64,000 nucleotides of DNA from Prevotella sp. GTDB taxonomy: Bacteria > Bacteroidota > Bacteroidia > Bacteroidales > Bacteroidaceae. The notes beneath the pieces were generated by a model. The model did no database searches. It was not told where the DNA came from and worked only from the letters and a program-made list of their open reading frames with translations. Positions 1-11,017 of the stretch are shown piece by piece (positions within the stretch are counted from its first letter, which is position 1; each line of letters begins with the position of its first letter). The stretch is from assembly GCA_024682415.1 (NCBI GenBank), contig JAIKZG010000013.1, positions 62,001-126,000 of the forward strand, given 5' to 3'. The translations under genes and the position numbers were made by a program.

Positions 1-154
1 TATAAAGTCCGTCATAAGGAAGCGAAAAACCATATTGCTGCATTTGATTATACACAGCCTGCGGCAAATTGTAAAGTGTCCACATACCTTCATCGGCATG
101 AGCCACGCCACCCATAAATAAGAGGGCAGCGGCGAGTAAAGTAGATTTCTTCAT
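1..154 (-). CDS. S46 family dipeptidyl-peptidase, N-terminal fragment
   Basis: Only the first 51 codons are inside the window; the gene runs off the left edge. The protein begins with a clear signal peptide ending in VAHA and continues DEGMW, the mature N-terminus typical of periplasmic S46 serine dipeptidyl-peptidases (DPP7/DPP11). These release dipeptides from oligopeptides in the periplasm of asaccharolytic and saccharolytic Bacteroidales. The catalytic triad lies outside the window, so DPP7 and DPP11 cannot be told apart. A minus-strand TAATTTTG -7 box lies at 207-214, suggesting a short leader. Transcribed divergently from queH. Confidence 0.8.
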   Translation of the reverse strand, partial: MKKSTLLAAALLFMGGVAHADEGMWTLYNLPQAVYNQMQQYGFSLPYDGLY

Positions 155-342
155 CAAAAAAGTATATGATTATATTAATTATTTCCTGAATTATAAGTTT
201 AGTCGCCAAAATTACAAATTTATATCGTTATAGCTGCCTTTTTAGTTCATTTATTGAATATTATTCGTATTTTTGCCCACGCTAAAACAAACAGATATGC
301 GGAATATATCCGCCTACATATATATAAATAGGTAAAAGGATA

Positions 343-972
343 ATGAACAAGATAAACTATCAGCTTCTTCTCGACAGAATAATTGAGGAAAACGAGCGCG
401 AGGGCAGAGTGCCGCGCCTGCTTCTTCATAGTTGCTGCGCTCCATGCAGCAGCTACACGCTGGAATATCTATCGCAATATTTCGACATCACTGTTTATTA
501 TTACAATCCCAACATTTCTCCCGAAAAGGAATACCGCCATCGTGTGGAGGAGATGGAAAGGCTGATAGGCGAAATGCCGTTTAAGCACGAGGTGAAGTTC
601 GTTGAGGGCGAATACAAGCCAAAGGATTTCTACGACATGGCGCGCGGAATGGAGCACGAGCCTGAGGGAGGCATACGCTGCATGGCATGCTACAGAATGA
701 GATTGGAGCATGCGGCAGCAATAGCCAAGGAGGGCGGATACGATTATTTCACCACCACGCTGACGATAAGTCCGCTGAAACGCTCCGACAAAATCAACGA
801 GATAGGCAACGAGGTGGCAGAACAATATGGCGTGGCATTCCTTCCGAGCGATTTCAAGAAGCGTGGCGGCTATCTGCGTTCTATAGAACTCTCACGCCAG
901 TATAATCTCTATCGCCAGAACTTTTGCGGTTGCGTGTTCTCAAAAAGGGAAGAATCTGCCGCTGACGAATAA
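343..972 (+). CDS. queH: Epoxyqueuosine reductase QueH
   Basis: A 209-residue protein of the QueH (former DUF208) family, which reduces epoxyqueuosine in tRNA to queuosine as the last step of Q-tRNA biosynthesis and replaces the unrelated cobalamin enzyme QueG. The sequence shows the family cysteines: HSCCAPCSS (C31, C32, C35), IRCMAC (C113, C116) and a terminal CGC (C195, C197), which together would hold an iron-sulfur cluster and a metal site. The length is normal. A TATTTTTG box at 268-275 is a possible -7 element. It is a monocistronic gene facing the convergent dcuB gene, with a shared hairpin between them. Confidence 0.92.
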   Translation: MNKINYQLLLDRIIEENEREGRVPRLLLHSCCAPCSSYTLEYLSQYFDITVYYYNPNISPEKEYRHRVEEMERLIGEMPFKHEVKFVEGEYKPKDFYDMARGMEHEPEGGIRCMACYRMRLEHAAAIAKEGGYDYFTTTLTISPLKRSDKINEIGNEVAEQYGVAFLPSDFKKRGGYLRSIELSRQYNLYRQNFCGCVFSKREESAADE

Positions 973-974
973 AA

Positions 975-1004
975 AATGGCAGACACATCACTGCGTCCGC
1001 CATT
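975..1004 (-). terminator. Intrinsic terminator of the dcuB gene
   Basis: AATGGCAGAC and GTCCGCCATT pair as a 10-bp stem. The only non-Watson-Crick pair is G-U when read on the minus strand, where the stem is followed by ATTTTTTATT. It lies between the convergent queH and dcuB genes and fits minus-strand transcripts best. Confidence 0.65.
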
Positions 1005-1024
1005 CACATTATCAACTATATCAA

Positions 1025-2392
1025 TTAAACCCATCCGAGCCCGTGGAATATCTGGGCAAGGATAGACGCTACAATAGTAGCGGTTATGACATTTATCAGA
1101 CCTGGAATCATAAAACTATGATTAAATAGATACTTACCTATAACAGTAGTGCCCGACCTGTCGAAATTCACAGTGGCAATGTCGGAAGGATAGTTAGGAA
1201 TGAAGAAATATCCGTAGACGCTTGGGAACACGCCCAAAAGCACTACTCCGTCGATACCCATGCTATATGCGAGCGGAAGCATGGAAACCACAACCGCTCC
1301 TTGTGAATTGATAAGCACCGACACGAAGAAGAACACAAAGGCTATGCTCCACGGATAGCTCTCCACGAGTCCGCTCATTATCACCTTTATATTCTCTGTG
1401 TAAGCCTCGAAATAGGTATCTGCCATCCACGCAATACCGAATATTGCTACTACTGCCACCATTCCGCTCTGCCATACAGCTCCGCTGACGGCAAGCTTAG
1501 GATTTGCCTTGGCACATATCACCATCAACGCAGCAGCGCTTAGCATCACTATCTGAATCACGAGATTCATCTTAAGCCTTGTGGACAGGCCCTCGCTGTT
1601 GGTATACAAAGGCAGCAACGACGGGAACACGGCAAAGATTACGATAAGACCGAGAGCAATGAGGAAGATATACACGGAAATCTTCGCCTCCTTTGAAATC
1701 TTCTTGTCGAGAGTGGTGGCAGAAGAACCATATATATAATTGTATTGCGCTGGGTCTTTTAGCTTAGCCTGAAACTGCGGATCTTTGTCGAGGTCGAGTC
1801 CACGGTGATAGCTCCAAATGGAAGCCATAGTGATACCGAAAAGGCTGGCAGGTATCGAGACGAGCAATATCTGAGGAATAGTTATCTCGTAGCCATTGGC
1901 ATTGGATATTGTCATGAATGCTACGACTGCCGCCGCGATGGGCGAACAGGTGATACCTATCTGCGAAGATATGCTCGCTATGCCGCACGGACGCTCCGGG
2001 CGAATGCCTTTTTTCAGCGCGATGTCGCAGATGATAGGCATGATGGTGTATACCACATGACCTGTGCCGCAAAGCACAGTGAGGAAGAAAGTAACAAGCG
2101 GAGCAAGGAATGTGATGCGGTCGGGATGACGGCGAAGCATTTTCTCTGCTATCTGTATCATCCAGTCCATACCTCCCGAAGCCTGCAACATTCCGGCACA
2201 CGTCACTGCCGCCACGATGATATAGATTACATCTGTGGGAGGAGTGCCGGGCTTTAGTCCGAATCCAAATACCAATATAGCCAGACCGATGCCTGAGATA
2301 GCACCGAGAGCCAAGCTGCCGTAGCGTGCGCCTATAAAGAGGGCAAGAAGCACTACGAGAAATCCTATTATCATTTCTATCGGCATAATCAT
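1025..2392 (-). CDS. dcuB: Anaerobic C4-dicarboxylate transporter, DcuA/DcuB family
   Basis: A 455-residue, very hydrophobic inner-membrane protein with some ten or more transmembrane segments. The stretches TLQASGG-like (MLQASGGMDWM), LCGTGHVVYT and GIRPERP match the DcuA/DcuB family closely. These carriers exchange fumarate, malate or aspartate for succinate, the usual export route when succinate is a main fermentation end product, as in Prevotella. The length is typical. The gene stands alone, divergent from the esterase gene at 2615. Whether uptake (DcuA-like) or antiport (DcuB-like) predominates cannot be decided from sequence; the GTGHVVYT match favours DcuB. Confidence 0.9.
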   Translation of the reverse strand: MIMPIEMIIGFLVVLLALFIGARYGSLALGAISGIGLAILVFGFGLKPGTPPTDVIYIIVAAVTCAGMLQASGGMDWMIQIAEKMLRRHPDRITFLAPLVTFFLTVLCGTGHVVYTIMPIICDIALKKGIRPERPCGIASISSQIGITCSPIAAAVVAFMTISNANGYEITIPQILLVSIPASLFGITMASIWSYHRGLDLDKDPQFQAKLKDPAQYNYIYGSSATTLDKKISKEAKISVYIFLIALGLIVIFAVFPSLLPLYTNSEGLSTRLKMNLVIQIVMLSAAALMVICAKANPKLAVSGAVWQSGMVAVVAIFGIAWMADTYFEAYTENIKVIMSGLVESYPWSIAFVFFFVSVLINSQGAVVVSMLPLAYSMGIDGVVLLGVFPSVYGYFFIPNYPSDIATVNFDRSGTTVIGKYLFNHSFMIPGLINVITATIVASILAQIFHGLGWV

Positions 2393-2416
2393 TATGTTTT
2401 AAGTGTTATCTACTAA

Positions 2417-4651
<2,235 letters not shown>

Positions 4652-4665
4652 AATGAAAACAAATA

Positions 4666-4701
4666 AAATCAGGAATAGGCACTCAAGCCTATTCCTGATT
4701 T
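4666..4701 (+). terminator. Hairpin terminator after the esterase gene
   Basis: A perfect 15-bp inverted repeat (AAATCAGGAATAGGC and its complement) with a 6-base loop begins 15 bases after the stop codon. There is no long T run, so it may act as a 3' end stabiliser or a weak terminator. Confidence 0.6.
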
Positions 4702-4708
4702 GTAACGC

Positions 4709-4917
4709 ATGAATTACAATATTCCTTATCCTCCTTTCGTGTATGAAACAAATGAAGAATCTTTTATTATACTCCTTCTCGTAAAAGTAAATGGTGGAAG
4801 GTGTATCTTCATAATGGAGGGAAATGCGTGGGCTATATACATGAAAGCAAGATACGTAGTTATAGAAACTGTCCAATAGACATCAAGCGGATAATGGAAA
4901 AGCAAATGACATGCTAA
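4709..4917 (+). pseudogene. Possible gene relic with a frameshift
   Basis: Frame 1 opens at ATG 4709 and reads MNYNIPYPPFVYETNEES, then turns into unconvincing sequence and stops at 4877-4879. A different frame at 4756-4917 encodes 53 residues with protein-like character (PSRKSKWWKVYLHNGGKC, later RSYRNCPIDIKRIMEK) but has no start codon. Joining the two near 4760-4770 would give a coherent small basic protein of about 68 residues. The family is not recognised. It could be a degraded gene end, or chance; confidence is low. Confidence 0.3.
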
Positions 4918-4974
4918 TTCTGATAATTTATGAGAGAAATTTGTGAGGAATAAAGAATTTTGTTGCTGAATTTG

Positions 4975-4982
4975 TATCTTTG
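4975..4982 (+). promoter_or_regulatory. -7 promoter box (TATCTTTG) for the GH2 gene
   Basis: TATCTTTG matches the Bacteroidota TAnnTTTG -7 box, 40 bases before the start codon. A TTTG lies 12 bases upstream (4959-4962), shorter than the usual 19-20, so the -33 element is uncertain. Confidence 0.5.
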
Positions 4983-5022
4983 CAAGCGTTTTGAAAACTA
5001 AACTTATAATTACTTAAACTCA

Positions 5023-7818
5023 ATGATGAACAACAAACTATTATTACTTATGGGCTTTGCTTTGCTCAACGTGGCAGGCAAGGCGCAAAACGTTATCGAC
5101 TTATCAGGCACATGGCAGTTTGGCAAAACAGATAGATACGGAGAAACAATACAGCTGCCTGGCTCAATGCTCACAAACGGAAAGGGCAACGACGTGACGC
5201 TGAAAACACGATGGGTGGGCAGCATATATGATTCTTCTTTTTATTTTAATCCATATATGGAGAAATACCGTGTGGAGGGAAATATAAAGTTTCCTTTCTT
5301 TCTCACTCCGAAGAAACATTATGTGGGAGAGGCATGGTATGGCAAAGAGGTGTTTGTGCCGAAAAGCTGGAAGAAAAGAAGCGTTGTGCTATTCCTTGAA
5401 CGACCCCACATCACGACTACGGTGCGCATAAACGGAGTGGTGGCAGGCAGGGATTCTTCGCTGAGCGTGCCACATGAGTTTGATATTACTCGTTATGTGA
5501 AGTTTGGTAAACAGAACAAGATAGACATCCTCATCGACAACAGGGTGGAAAATGTGTGCGTGGGTCAGGATTCACACAGCGTGACCGACCAGACACAGGG
5601 CGACTGGAACGGAATAATCGGCAGAATGGAGCTGCAGTCGCGACCAAGAAAATATATTCGCAACGTGATGATTTTTCCCGACGTGAAAAACCATTGCGCG
5701 CATATAAAGTTATGTCTTGACAAGGACACATTGGAGCGCACGATGAAAATAGAGGGGAAGATGAGGCTATGGGATGAGTTCGATCCTTATCTATATGAAT
5801 ATGTGGCTACTTATGGTGGCGATACGGTGAGAACGAAGTTCGGCATGAGGGAAATCACCATAAAGGGCAGACAATTCTATATGAACGATAAGCCTATATG
5901 GATACGTGGCACTGTGGGCAACTGCTGCTTCCCACAGACTGGTTATCCTCCTACTGACGAAAAGGCGTGGGAAGACATATTCCGCAAATGTAAGGCAAAC
6001 GGAATCAACATGATGCGTTTCCATTCTTATTGCCCTCCCGAAGCGGCTTTCAATGCTGCCGACAAGCTGGGCTTTTATCTGCAGCCAGAAGGCCCGTCGT
6101 GGCCTAACCATGGCGTGAAGCTGCGCCGAGGAATGACTATCGACCGCTATCTTATGGAGGAAACTCAGCGAATGGTGGATAAATATGGCAATCATCCGTC
6201 GTTCTGCATGCTTGCGGCAGGCAATGAGCCGGCTGGCGACTGGGTGAGCTGGGTAGGCGATTTTGTGGACTATTGGAAAGGAAAAGACTCTCGCAGAGTG
6301 TATTGCGGTGCTTCCGTCGGCGGAGGATGGGCTTTCGACCCTAAGAGCCAATATCATGTGAAAGGCGGTGCGCGCGGACTCGACTGGGACAGCCATGCTC
6401 CACAGTCGCAGGATGATTATTATGGCAAGATTACAAAGTTTTTGCAGAAGGGTAGCAAGCCGATAACATTCGAAATTAATGAGCCATACCTCAGCCATGA
6501 GCAGGGACAATGGTGCGCTTTTCCTGATTTCAAAGAGATAAGTCAGTATACAGGAGTTTATAAGGCAGGCAACTTTGAGATATTCCGTGATATGTTTGTG
6601 GATAATGTTTCGCCGACAGGCAAATGGGACGAAAAGTCAAAGGCATTGGCAGAGAGATTCCTCCACGCAAGCGGAAAGTTGCAGACTTTGGCATATAAAT
6701 ATGAGATAGAACGCAATCTGAGAACAAAGGATTACGCTGGCTTCCAGCTCCTCGGACTCAACGACTACACAGGACAGGGTACGGCTTTGGTGGGTGTGCT
6801 CAATGCTTTCTGGAAAGACAAAGGCTATGCCGACGACTGGAGCAAATTTTGCGCGCCAATGGTGCCTTTGGCAAAGTTCCCAAAGTTTGTCTACAGCAAT
6901 GATGAGGCGTTTGAAGTGCCTGTGGAGCTGTATAATGCGTGGCGCGCGATGCACGATGTGAATGGTCGTTACACTATTATTGATGGCGATGGTAACAAAT
7001 ACGCGGAAGGCGCGACGTGCGACTATATTAATGCGGATTTAGGCAAGAACATAGATTTCGGAAAAGTGAAGTTTGCCCTCAATAACATTACAGAGCCGAA
7101 GAAGCTCACGCTGAAAGTGGGCGTGGCTTGCAAGCAGGGCGAAAGTCTTGATATAGAAAACGAGTGGGACTTTTGGGTGTATCCGTCGAAGGTGGAAATG
7201 ACATCAGAGAAGGGTATATATATTGCTGACAGTCTTGACGCGCGAGCAATAAAGGTGCTTCAAAATGGGGGTAAAGTGCTCATCACAGCAGCAGGCAAAG
7301 TGAAATTGGGCGACGACGTGAAGCAGACTTATCTGCCTGTGTTCTGGAACACGAGCTGGTTTAAAATGCGACCACCGCATACTACAGGCGCGACAATCGA
7401 CACGAAGCATCCGCTGTTTCGTAACTTCCCTACCGACGACTGGGCTAACCTTAACTGGTGGGAGCTGATAAACAAAGCACAGGTGATGAATCTCATGGAA
7501 CTGCCAAGAGAATATGAGTCGCCCGTTCAGCCTATCGACACATGGCACGTGAGCCGTAAGCTGGGAATGATTGTTGAGGCTAATGTGCTGAAAGGCAAGC
7601 TGCTTATCACTACTATGGACATAAGCAGCGATTTGAGCCGTAGACTTGTGGCACGACAGATGAGAAATGCCATAATCAGTTATATGCAGAGTAAGGATTT
7701 CTGCCCGCCGATAACGCTTGATACACAGGTGGTAGCGGATATGTTTACTAAAAAAGCACCTGTTGTAAATATGTATACAAACGACTCGCCCGACGAGCTG
7801 AAACCCAAATTAAAGTGA
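5023..7818 (+). CDS. Secreted glycoside hydrolase family 2 protein
   Basis: A 931-residue secreted enzyme (signal peptide to about GKAQ). Order: jelly-roll sugar-binding domain (about residues 25-210; LSGTWQF, then AWYGKEVFVPKSW), an immunoglobulin-like linker, a TIM barrel (about 280-620) and C-terminal beta domains. The barrel shows the acid/base motif AAGNEP (Glu402) and SHEQGQW (Glu493), the latter matching the SHEIGQW-type nucleophile region of a Bacteroidota GH2 group with exo-glycosidase activity. The true substrate (beta-galactoside, glucuronide or other) cannot be read from sequence. No SusC/SusD pair is nearby, so it is an isolated enzyme gene and not part of a classical polysaccharide utilisation locus. 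Start could be 5023 or 5026. Confidence 0.82.
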   Translation: MMNNKLLLLMGFALLNVAGKAQNVIDLSGTWQFGKTDRYGETIQLPGSMLTNGKGNDVTLKTRWVGSIYDSSFYFNPYMEKYRVEGNIKFPFFLTPKKHYVGEAWYGKEVFVPKSWKKRSVVLFLERPHITTTVRINGVVAGRDSSLSVPHEFDITRYVKFGKQNKIDILIDNRVENVCVGQDSHSVTDQTQGDWNGIIGRMELQSRPRKYIRNVMIFPDVKNHCAHIKLCLDKDTLERTMKIEGKMRLWDEFDPYLYEYVATYGGDTVRTKFGMREITIKGRQFYMNDKPIWIRGTVGNCCFPQTGYPPTDEKAWEDIFRKCKANGINMMRFHSYCPPEAAFNAADKLGFYLQPEGPSWPNHGVKLRRGMTIDRYLMEETQRMVDKYGNHPSFCMLAAGNEPAGDWVSWVGDFVDYWKGKDSRRVYCGASVGGGWAFDPKSQYHVKGGARGLDWDSHAPQSQDDYYGKITKFLQKGSKPITFEINEPYLSHEQGQWCAFPDFKEISQYTGVYKAGNFEIFRDMFVDNVSPTGKWDEKSKALAERFLHASGKLQTLAYKYEIERNLRTKDYAGFQLLGLNDYTGQGTALVGVLNAFWKDKGYADDWSKFCAPMVPLAKFPKFVYSNDEAFEVPVELYNAWRAMHDVNGRYTIIDGDGNKYAEGATCDYINADLGKNIDFGKVKFALNNITEPKKLTLKVGVACKQGESLDIENEWDFWVYPSKVEMTSEKGIYIADSLDARAIKVLQNGGKVLITAAGKVKLGDDVKQTYLPVFWNTSWFKMRPPHTTGATIDTKHPLFRNFPTDDWANLNWWELINKAQVMNLMELPREYESPVQPIDTWHVSRKLGMIVEANVLKGKLLITTMDISSDLSRRLVARQMRNAIISYMQSKDFCPPITLDTQVVADMFTKKAPVVNMYTNDSPDELKPKLK

Positions 7819-7823
7819 TATTT

Positions 7824-7854
7824 TTTGATTTTAATCATTTTATTGTTACCTTTG
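7824..7854 (+). promoter_or_regulatory. Bacteroidota promoter (TTTG-19-TACCTTTG)
   Basis: TTTG at 7824-7827 and TACCTTTG at 7847-7854 with 19 bases between them match both consensus boxes. Transcription should begin near 7861, about 17 bases before the DUF4254 start codon. Confidence 0.75.
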
Positions 7855-7877
7855 CAACAAAACAAGAATAAACGAAA

Positions 7878-8480
7878 ATGACATTCACAGAGACTTGTAA
7901 CGGAATATTTAATTCCGTGATACGCGACTACCACATGACTGATAATGTAGACGCGGAAATTAAGAATCCATACGACGGTGGTTCTATCGAGAACCGTTTA
8001 TACTTGAAATGTTGGATTGATACCGTACAATGGCACCTTGAAGATATCATTCGTGATCCTCATATTGATCCAATGAAGGCTCTTGAGATAAAGCGAAGAA
8101 TTGACCGCAGTAATCAGGACAGAACAGATCTCGTAGAACAGATAGACTCTTACTTCCGTCAGAAATACAGCGACGTGAAGATACAGGATGGCGCAAAAAT
8201 CAATACCGAAAGCCCTGCATGGGCTATCGACCGCCTGAGCATTCTCGCTCTTAAGATTTATCACATGAAGGAGCAGACTGAGCGCACCGATGCAAAGCCT
8301 GAGCATATTCAGAAGTGCTCTGAAAAGCTCGCTGTGCTCTTGGAGCAGCAGAAAGACTTGTCGCAGGCTATCGAGGAATTGCTTGAGGACATTGAGGCTG
8401 GACGTAAATACATGAAGGTGTATCGCCAGATGAAGATGTATAACGACCCAAGCACCAACCCTGTATTGTATAAGAAATAA
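7878..8480 (+). CDS. DUF4254 domain-containing protein
   Basis: A 200-residue soluble, charged, mostly helical protein matching the Bacteroidota DUF4254 family (features: IENRLYLKCWIDTVQWHLED, RRIDRSNQDRTDLVEQID). The function is not established. Family members are often found beside family 9 glycosyltransferases, as here, which suggests a link with lipopolysaccharide or other surface-glycan synthesis; that is inference. It has its own promoter at 7824-7854. A strong GC-rich hairpin (8494-8522) and a palindrome (8527-8543) separate it from the GT9 gene, so the two may be only partly co-transcribed. Confidence 0.85.
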   Translation: MTFTETCNGIFNSVIRDYHMTDNVDAEIKNPYDGGSIENRLYLKCWIDTVQWHLEDIIRDPHIDPMKALEIKRRIDRSNQDRTDLVEQIDSYFRQKYSDVKIQDGAKINTESPAWAIDRLSILALKIYHMKEQTERTDAKPEHIQKCSEKLAVLLEQQKDLSQAIEELLEDIEAGRKYMKVYRQMKMYNDPSTNPVLYKK

Positions 8481-8493
8481 TAATCTTTTCATA

Positions 8494-8522
8494 GGCGGAC
8501 TGCCAAAGAGAGACAGTCCGCC
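8494..8522 (+). terminator. GC-rich hairpin after DUF4254 gene
   Basis: GGCGGACTG and CAGTCCGCC form a perfect 9-bp stem with an 11-base loop, 13 bases after the stop codon. No T run follows, so it is either a weak terminator or a processing/stability element between the two genes. Confidence 0.45.
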
Positions 8523-8602
8523 GACAATGCCAAGACTTGGCATACTAACCTTTTATAGAAATACATATATTGTATAACCTTCTCCGTCAATAAGCGAAAA
8601 AT

Positions 8603-9652
8603 ATGAAGACAGAGCATATTCTAATAATGCGCTTCTCGGCTCTTGGCGATGTGGCAATGACTGTTCCTGTGGTTTATTCGCTTGCGAAACAGTATCCTGA
8701 TGTGCGCATCTCCGTGCTAAGCCGTCCTTTTGCTGAACCTTTTTTTGAAAATCTTGCTCCCAACGTAAGTTTTATGGGAGCCGATGTGAAAGATGAATAT
8801 CATGGTATAAAGGGACTCAATTCCCTCTTCCGCCGACTTGCGGCAAAGAACTTTACCGCTGTGGCTGACTTTCACGATGTACTGCGCTCGAAATACTTGC
8901 GCCTGAGATTTAATCTCGGTGGATATAAAGTGCAGCATATCAACAAGCATCGTGAGGGGAAAAACGCTCTTGTGGCGGAAGGTGAAAACAAGAACTTAAT
9001 TCAGCAGCCTACTTCTTTTGAAAACTACGCTGAGGTGTTGGAAAAGTTGGGCTACCCTATAAAATACGACTTCACTTCTATCTTCCCTCCAGAGGGTGGC
9101 GACCTCTCAAAGCTGCCACAGCAGATTCCTGCCAAGGGCACTCGCCGATGGATTGGCATAGCGCCTTTCGCTGCTCATAAGGGAAAGGTTTACCCTATAG
9201 AGAAGATGGAACAGGTGATTTCTAAAATCACTTACGACCATCCTTCGTGCCGCATCTTCCTCTTTGGCGGAAAGGGTAGGGAATGCGAGGCTATTGATAA
9301 TATCGTGGCAAAACATAGTGAATGTATCAATGCTTCGGCTATGCTCAGAGGCTTGCGCAATGAGCTTATATTGATGAGCCATCTCGACGTGATGGTGAGC
9401 ATGGACAGCGCCAACATGCATTTGGCTTCGCTCGTAAATACTCCTGTGGTGAGCATCTGGGGATGCACGCATCCTTATGCCGGTTTCTTAGGATGGGGGC
9501 AGAAGGAGGAAAACATTGTGCAGATGGATATGCCTTGCCGTCCTTGTTCTATCTTCGGCACTCCTAAATGCCTACGCGGTGATTTCGCCTGCATGAACGA
9601 CATCCGCCCCGAAGCAATCGTTTCACGCATAGAAGCTGTACTGAATAATTAA
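8603..9652 (+). CDS. Glycosyltransferase family 9 (ADP-heptose:LPS heptosyltransferase-like)
   Basis: A 349-residue cytoplasmic GT-B enzyme. The N-terminus (ILIMRFSALGDVAMTVPVV) is the family 9 signature. The C-terminal half has IAPFAAHKGKVYP, MVSMDSANMHLASLVNTPVVSIWG and a cysteine-rich tail (CRPCSIFGTPKC), typical of Bacteroidota heptosyltransferase-like enzymes. Relatives add heptose from a nucleotide-activated donor to the inner core of lipopolysaccharide. The donor here is inferred. It follows DUF4254 by 122 bases, a common pairing in this phylum. Confidence 0.88.
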   Translation: MKTEHILIMRFSALGDVAMTVPVVYSLAKQYPDVRISVLSRPFAEPFFENLAPNVSFMGADVKDEYHGIKGLNSLFRRLAAKNFTAVADFHDVLRSKYLRLRFNLGGYKVQHINKHREGKNALVAEGENKNLIQQPTSFENYAEVLEKLGYPIKYDFTSIFPPEGGDLSKLPQQIPAKGTRRWIGIAPFAAHKGKVYPIEKMEQVISKITYDHPSCRIFLFGGKGRECEAIDNIVAKHSECINASAMLRGLRNELILMSHLDVMVSMDSANMHLASLVNTPVVSIWGCTHPYAGFLGWGQKEENIVQMDMPCRPCSIFGTPKCLRGDFACMNDIRPEAIVSRIEAVLNN

Positions 9653-9717
9653 AAACATACTTTTGAATATTAAAAAAATCACACATAACTTATAACACAT
9701 AAACATTTTAAAAATTC

Positions 9718-10824
9718 ATGAGAAAAATTGTAATGCTATCGCTGACCTTGTTGTTCTCGCTCGCTATGAGCGCTGCCGATGTTGAGCCACAGCATGTGCT
9801 TGAACAGACCAAAAAGGTAAACGCATGGTTTGTAAATCGTCATCAAGACCCTACATTGCCTACACGCGTGAAAAGAGTTCGCCCTTCTAACCTGTGGACT
9901 TATGGCGTATATTTTGAGGGACTCACCGCTCTCAATGATGTAGAGCCTAAGAATGAATATATAGAATATATTGACAAGTGGGGCAACTTCCATAAGTGGA
10001 CCACTCGCAATGGCGTGAAGACAACTCATGCCGACGACCAATGCTGCGCGCAGACTTATCTTTACCGCTATCTGCAAACTAAGGATGAGAGCATGATAAA
10101 GGAAGTGCGCGCTAATCTCGACAACCAGATGGCTACAGGAAGAGTGGACTATTGGACATGGATCGACGCTATTCAGATGGCAATGCCTGTGTATGCTCAG
10201 ATGTATAAGATAACAGGTGAGCGTAAATACATGGACTACGCAATGAAGGCTTATGGCTGGTCGTATAAGTTCTTTAACAAGAAAGACGGACTTTGGTGGC
10301 GTGATGCCGATTTCATGCCTCCTTATAAGGAGAAAGACGGCAATGACTGCTATTGGAGTCGTGGCGATGGATGGGTATACGCAGCTTTGGTGCGCGTGAT
10401 GAACGAGCTTGAGCCAAGCGATCCTTATTATAAGCAGCTCATGAAGGATTATAAGCTCATGAGCAAGGCTATCATTAAATGCCAGCGTGAGGACGGATTC
10501 TGGAATGTGAGCTTGCATTCTCCTGTCACTTATGGCGGTAAGGAGTCTACAGGCACAAGTTTGTTCCTTTACGGTTTGAGCTGGGGCTTGCGCAATGGTC
10601 ACATTTCAGGCAAGAAATATGTGAAGTCTGCCGACATGGCATGGAAAGCTCTCGACAGCGCGATTCACCCTTCTGATGGTTTCCTCGGATATGTGCAGGG
10701 CACAGGTAAGGAGCCAAGTGCCGGACAGCCTGTCACCTACGATAGCTTCCCTGATTTTGAGGATTTCGGCACAGGCTGTTTCCTCCTCGGAGCAACAGAA
10801 TATTACAAGCTTATAAAGAAGTAA
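9718..10824 (+). CDS. Glycoside hydrolase family 105/88 (unsaturated uronyl hydrolase)
   Basis: A 368-residue secreted protein (signal peptide ending near AMSAAD) with the (alpha/alpha)6-barrel motifs of GH105/GH88. The catalytic aspartate is likely Asp150 in WTWIDAIQMAMP; HADDQ and YWSRGDGWVYAALVRV are also family signatures. These enzymes hydrate and cleave the 4,5-unsaturated uronic acid left by polysaccharide lyases acting on rhamnogalacturonan, ulvan or glycosaminoglycans. GH105 is preferred over GH88 from the RGDGW context, but linkage and substrate remain inferred. The gene stands alone and is followed by a hairpin at 10850-10881. Confidence 0.87.
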   Translation: MRKIVMLSLTLLFSLAMSAADVEPQHVLEQTKKVNAWFVNRHQDPTLPTRVKRVRPSNLWTYGVYFEGLTALNDVEPKNEYIEYIDKWGNFHKWTTRNGVKTTHADDQCCAQTYLYRYLQTKDESMIKEVRANLDNQMATGRVDYWTWIDAIQMAMPVYAQMYKITGERKYMDYAMKAYGWSYKFFNKKDGLWWRDADFMPPYKEKDGNDCYWSRGDGWVYAALVRVMNELEPSDPYYKQLMKDYKLMSKAIIKCQREDGFWNVSLHSPVTYGGKESTGTSLFLYGLSWGLRNGHISGKKYVKSADMAWKALDSAIHPSDGFLGYVQGTGKEPSAGQPVTYDSFPDFEDFGTGCFLLGATEYYKLIKK

Positions 10825-10849
10825 ATTCTGCTTCATTTTCATATTATAT

Positions 10850-10881
10850 ATTGTGGGCGTGCATTGATGTACGCCCACAAT
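10850..10881 (+). terminator. Hairpin after the GH105 gene
   Basis: ATTGTGGGCGT and ACGCCCACAAT pair perfectly over 11 bp with a 10-base loop. No T run, so termination strength is uncertain. Confidence 0.55.
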
Positions 10882-10932
10882 CATTAACGCATACTAAGAA
10901 AAGCATTTCTTCAATAAAAAAAGCATAATAAT

Positions 10933-10964
10933 TTTGTGGCTTCAAAAGATAACAGCTACCTTTA
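10933..10964 (+). promoter_or_regulatory. Promoter for manC (TTTG-20-TACCTTTA)
   Basis: TTTG at 10933-10936 and TACCTTTA at 10957-10964 are 20 bases apart; the -7 box deviates only in its last base. The predicted start of transcription, near 10971, lies about 47 bases before the manC ATG. Confidence 0.6.
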
Positions 10965-11017
10965 TCGCCGTTAATTTAATTACTAACAATGTTAATCAAC
11001 AACAATAGATTATTACT

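Noticed and set aside
5791..6510. A 239-codon open frame antisense to the GH2 gene
   Set aside because: It is fully inside the GH2 catalytic domain and has no recognisable motif or start context.
9736..10602. A 288-codon open frame antisense to the GH105 gene
   Set aside because: The plus strand encodes a complete GH105 enzyme with signal peptide and catalytic motif. The antisense translation is rich in His, Ile and Ser without any domain and is explained by codon bias.
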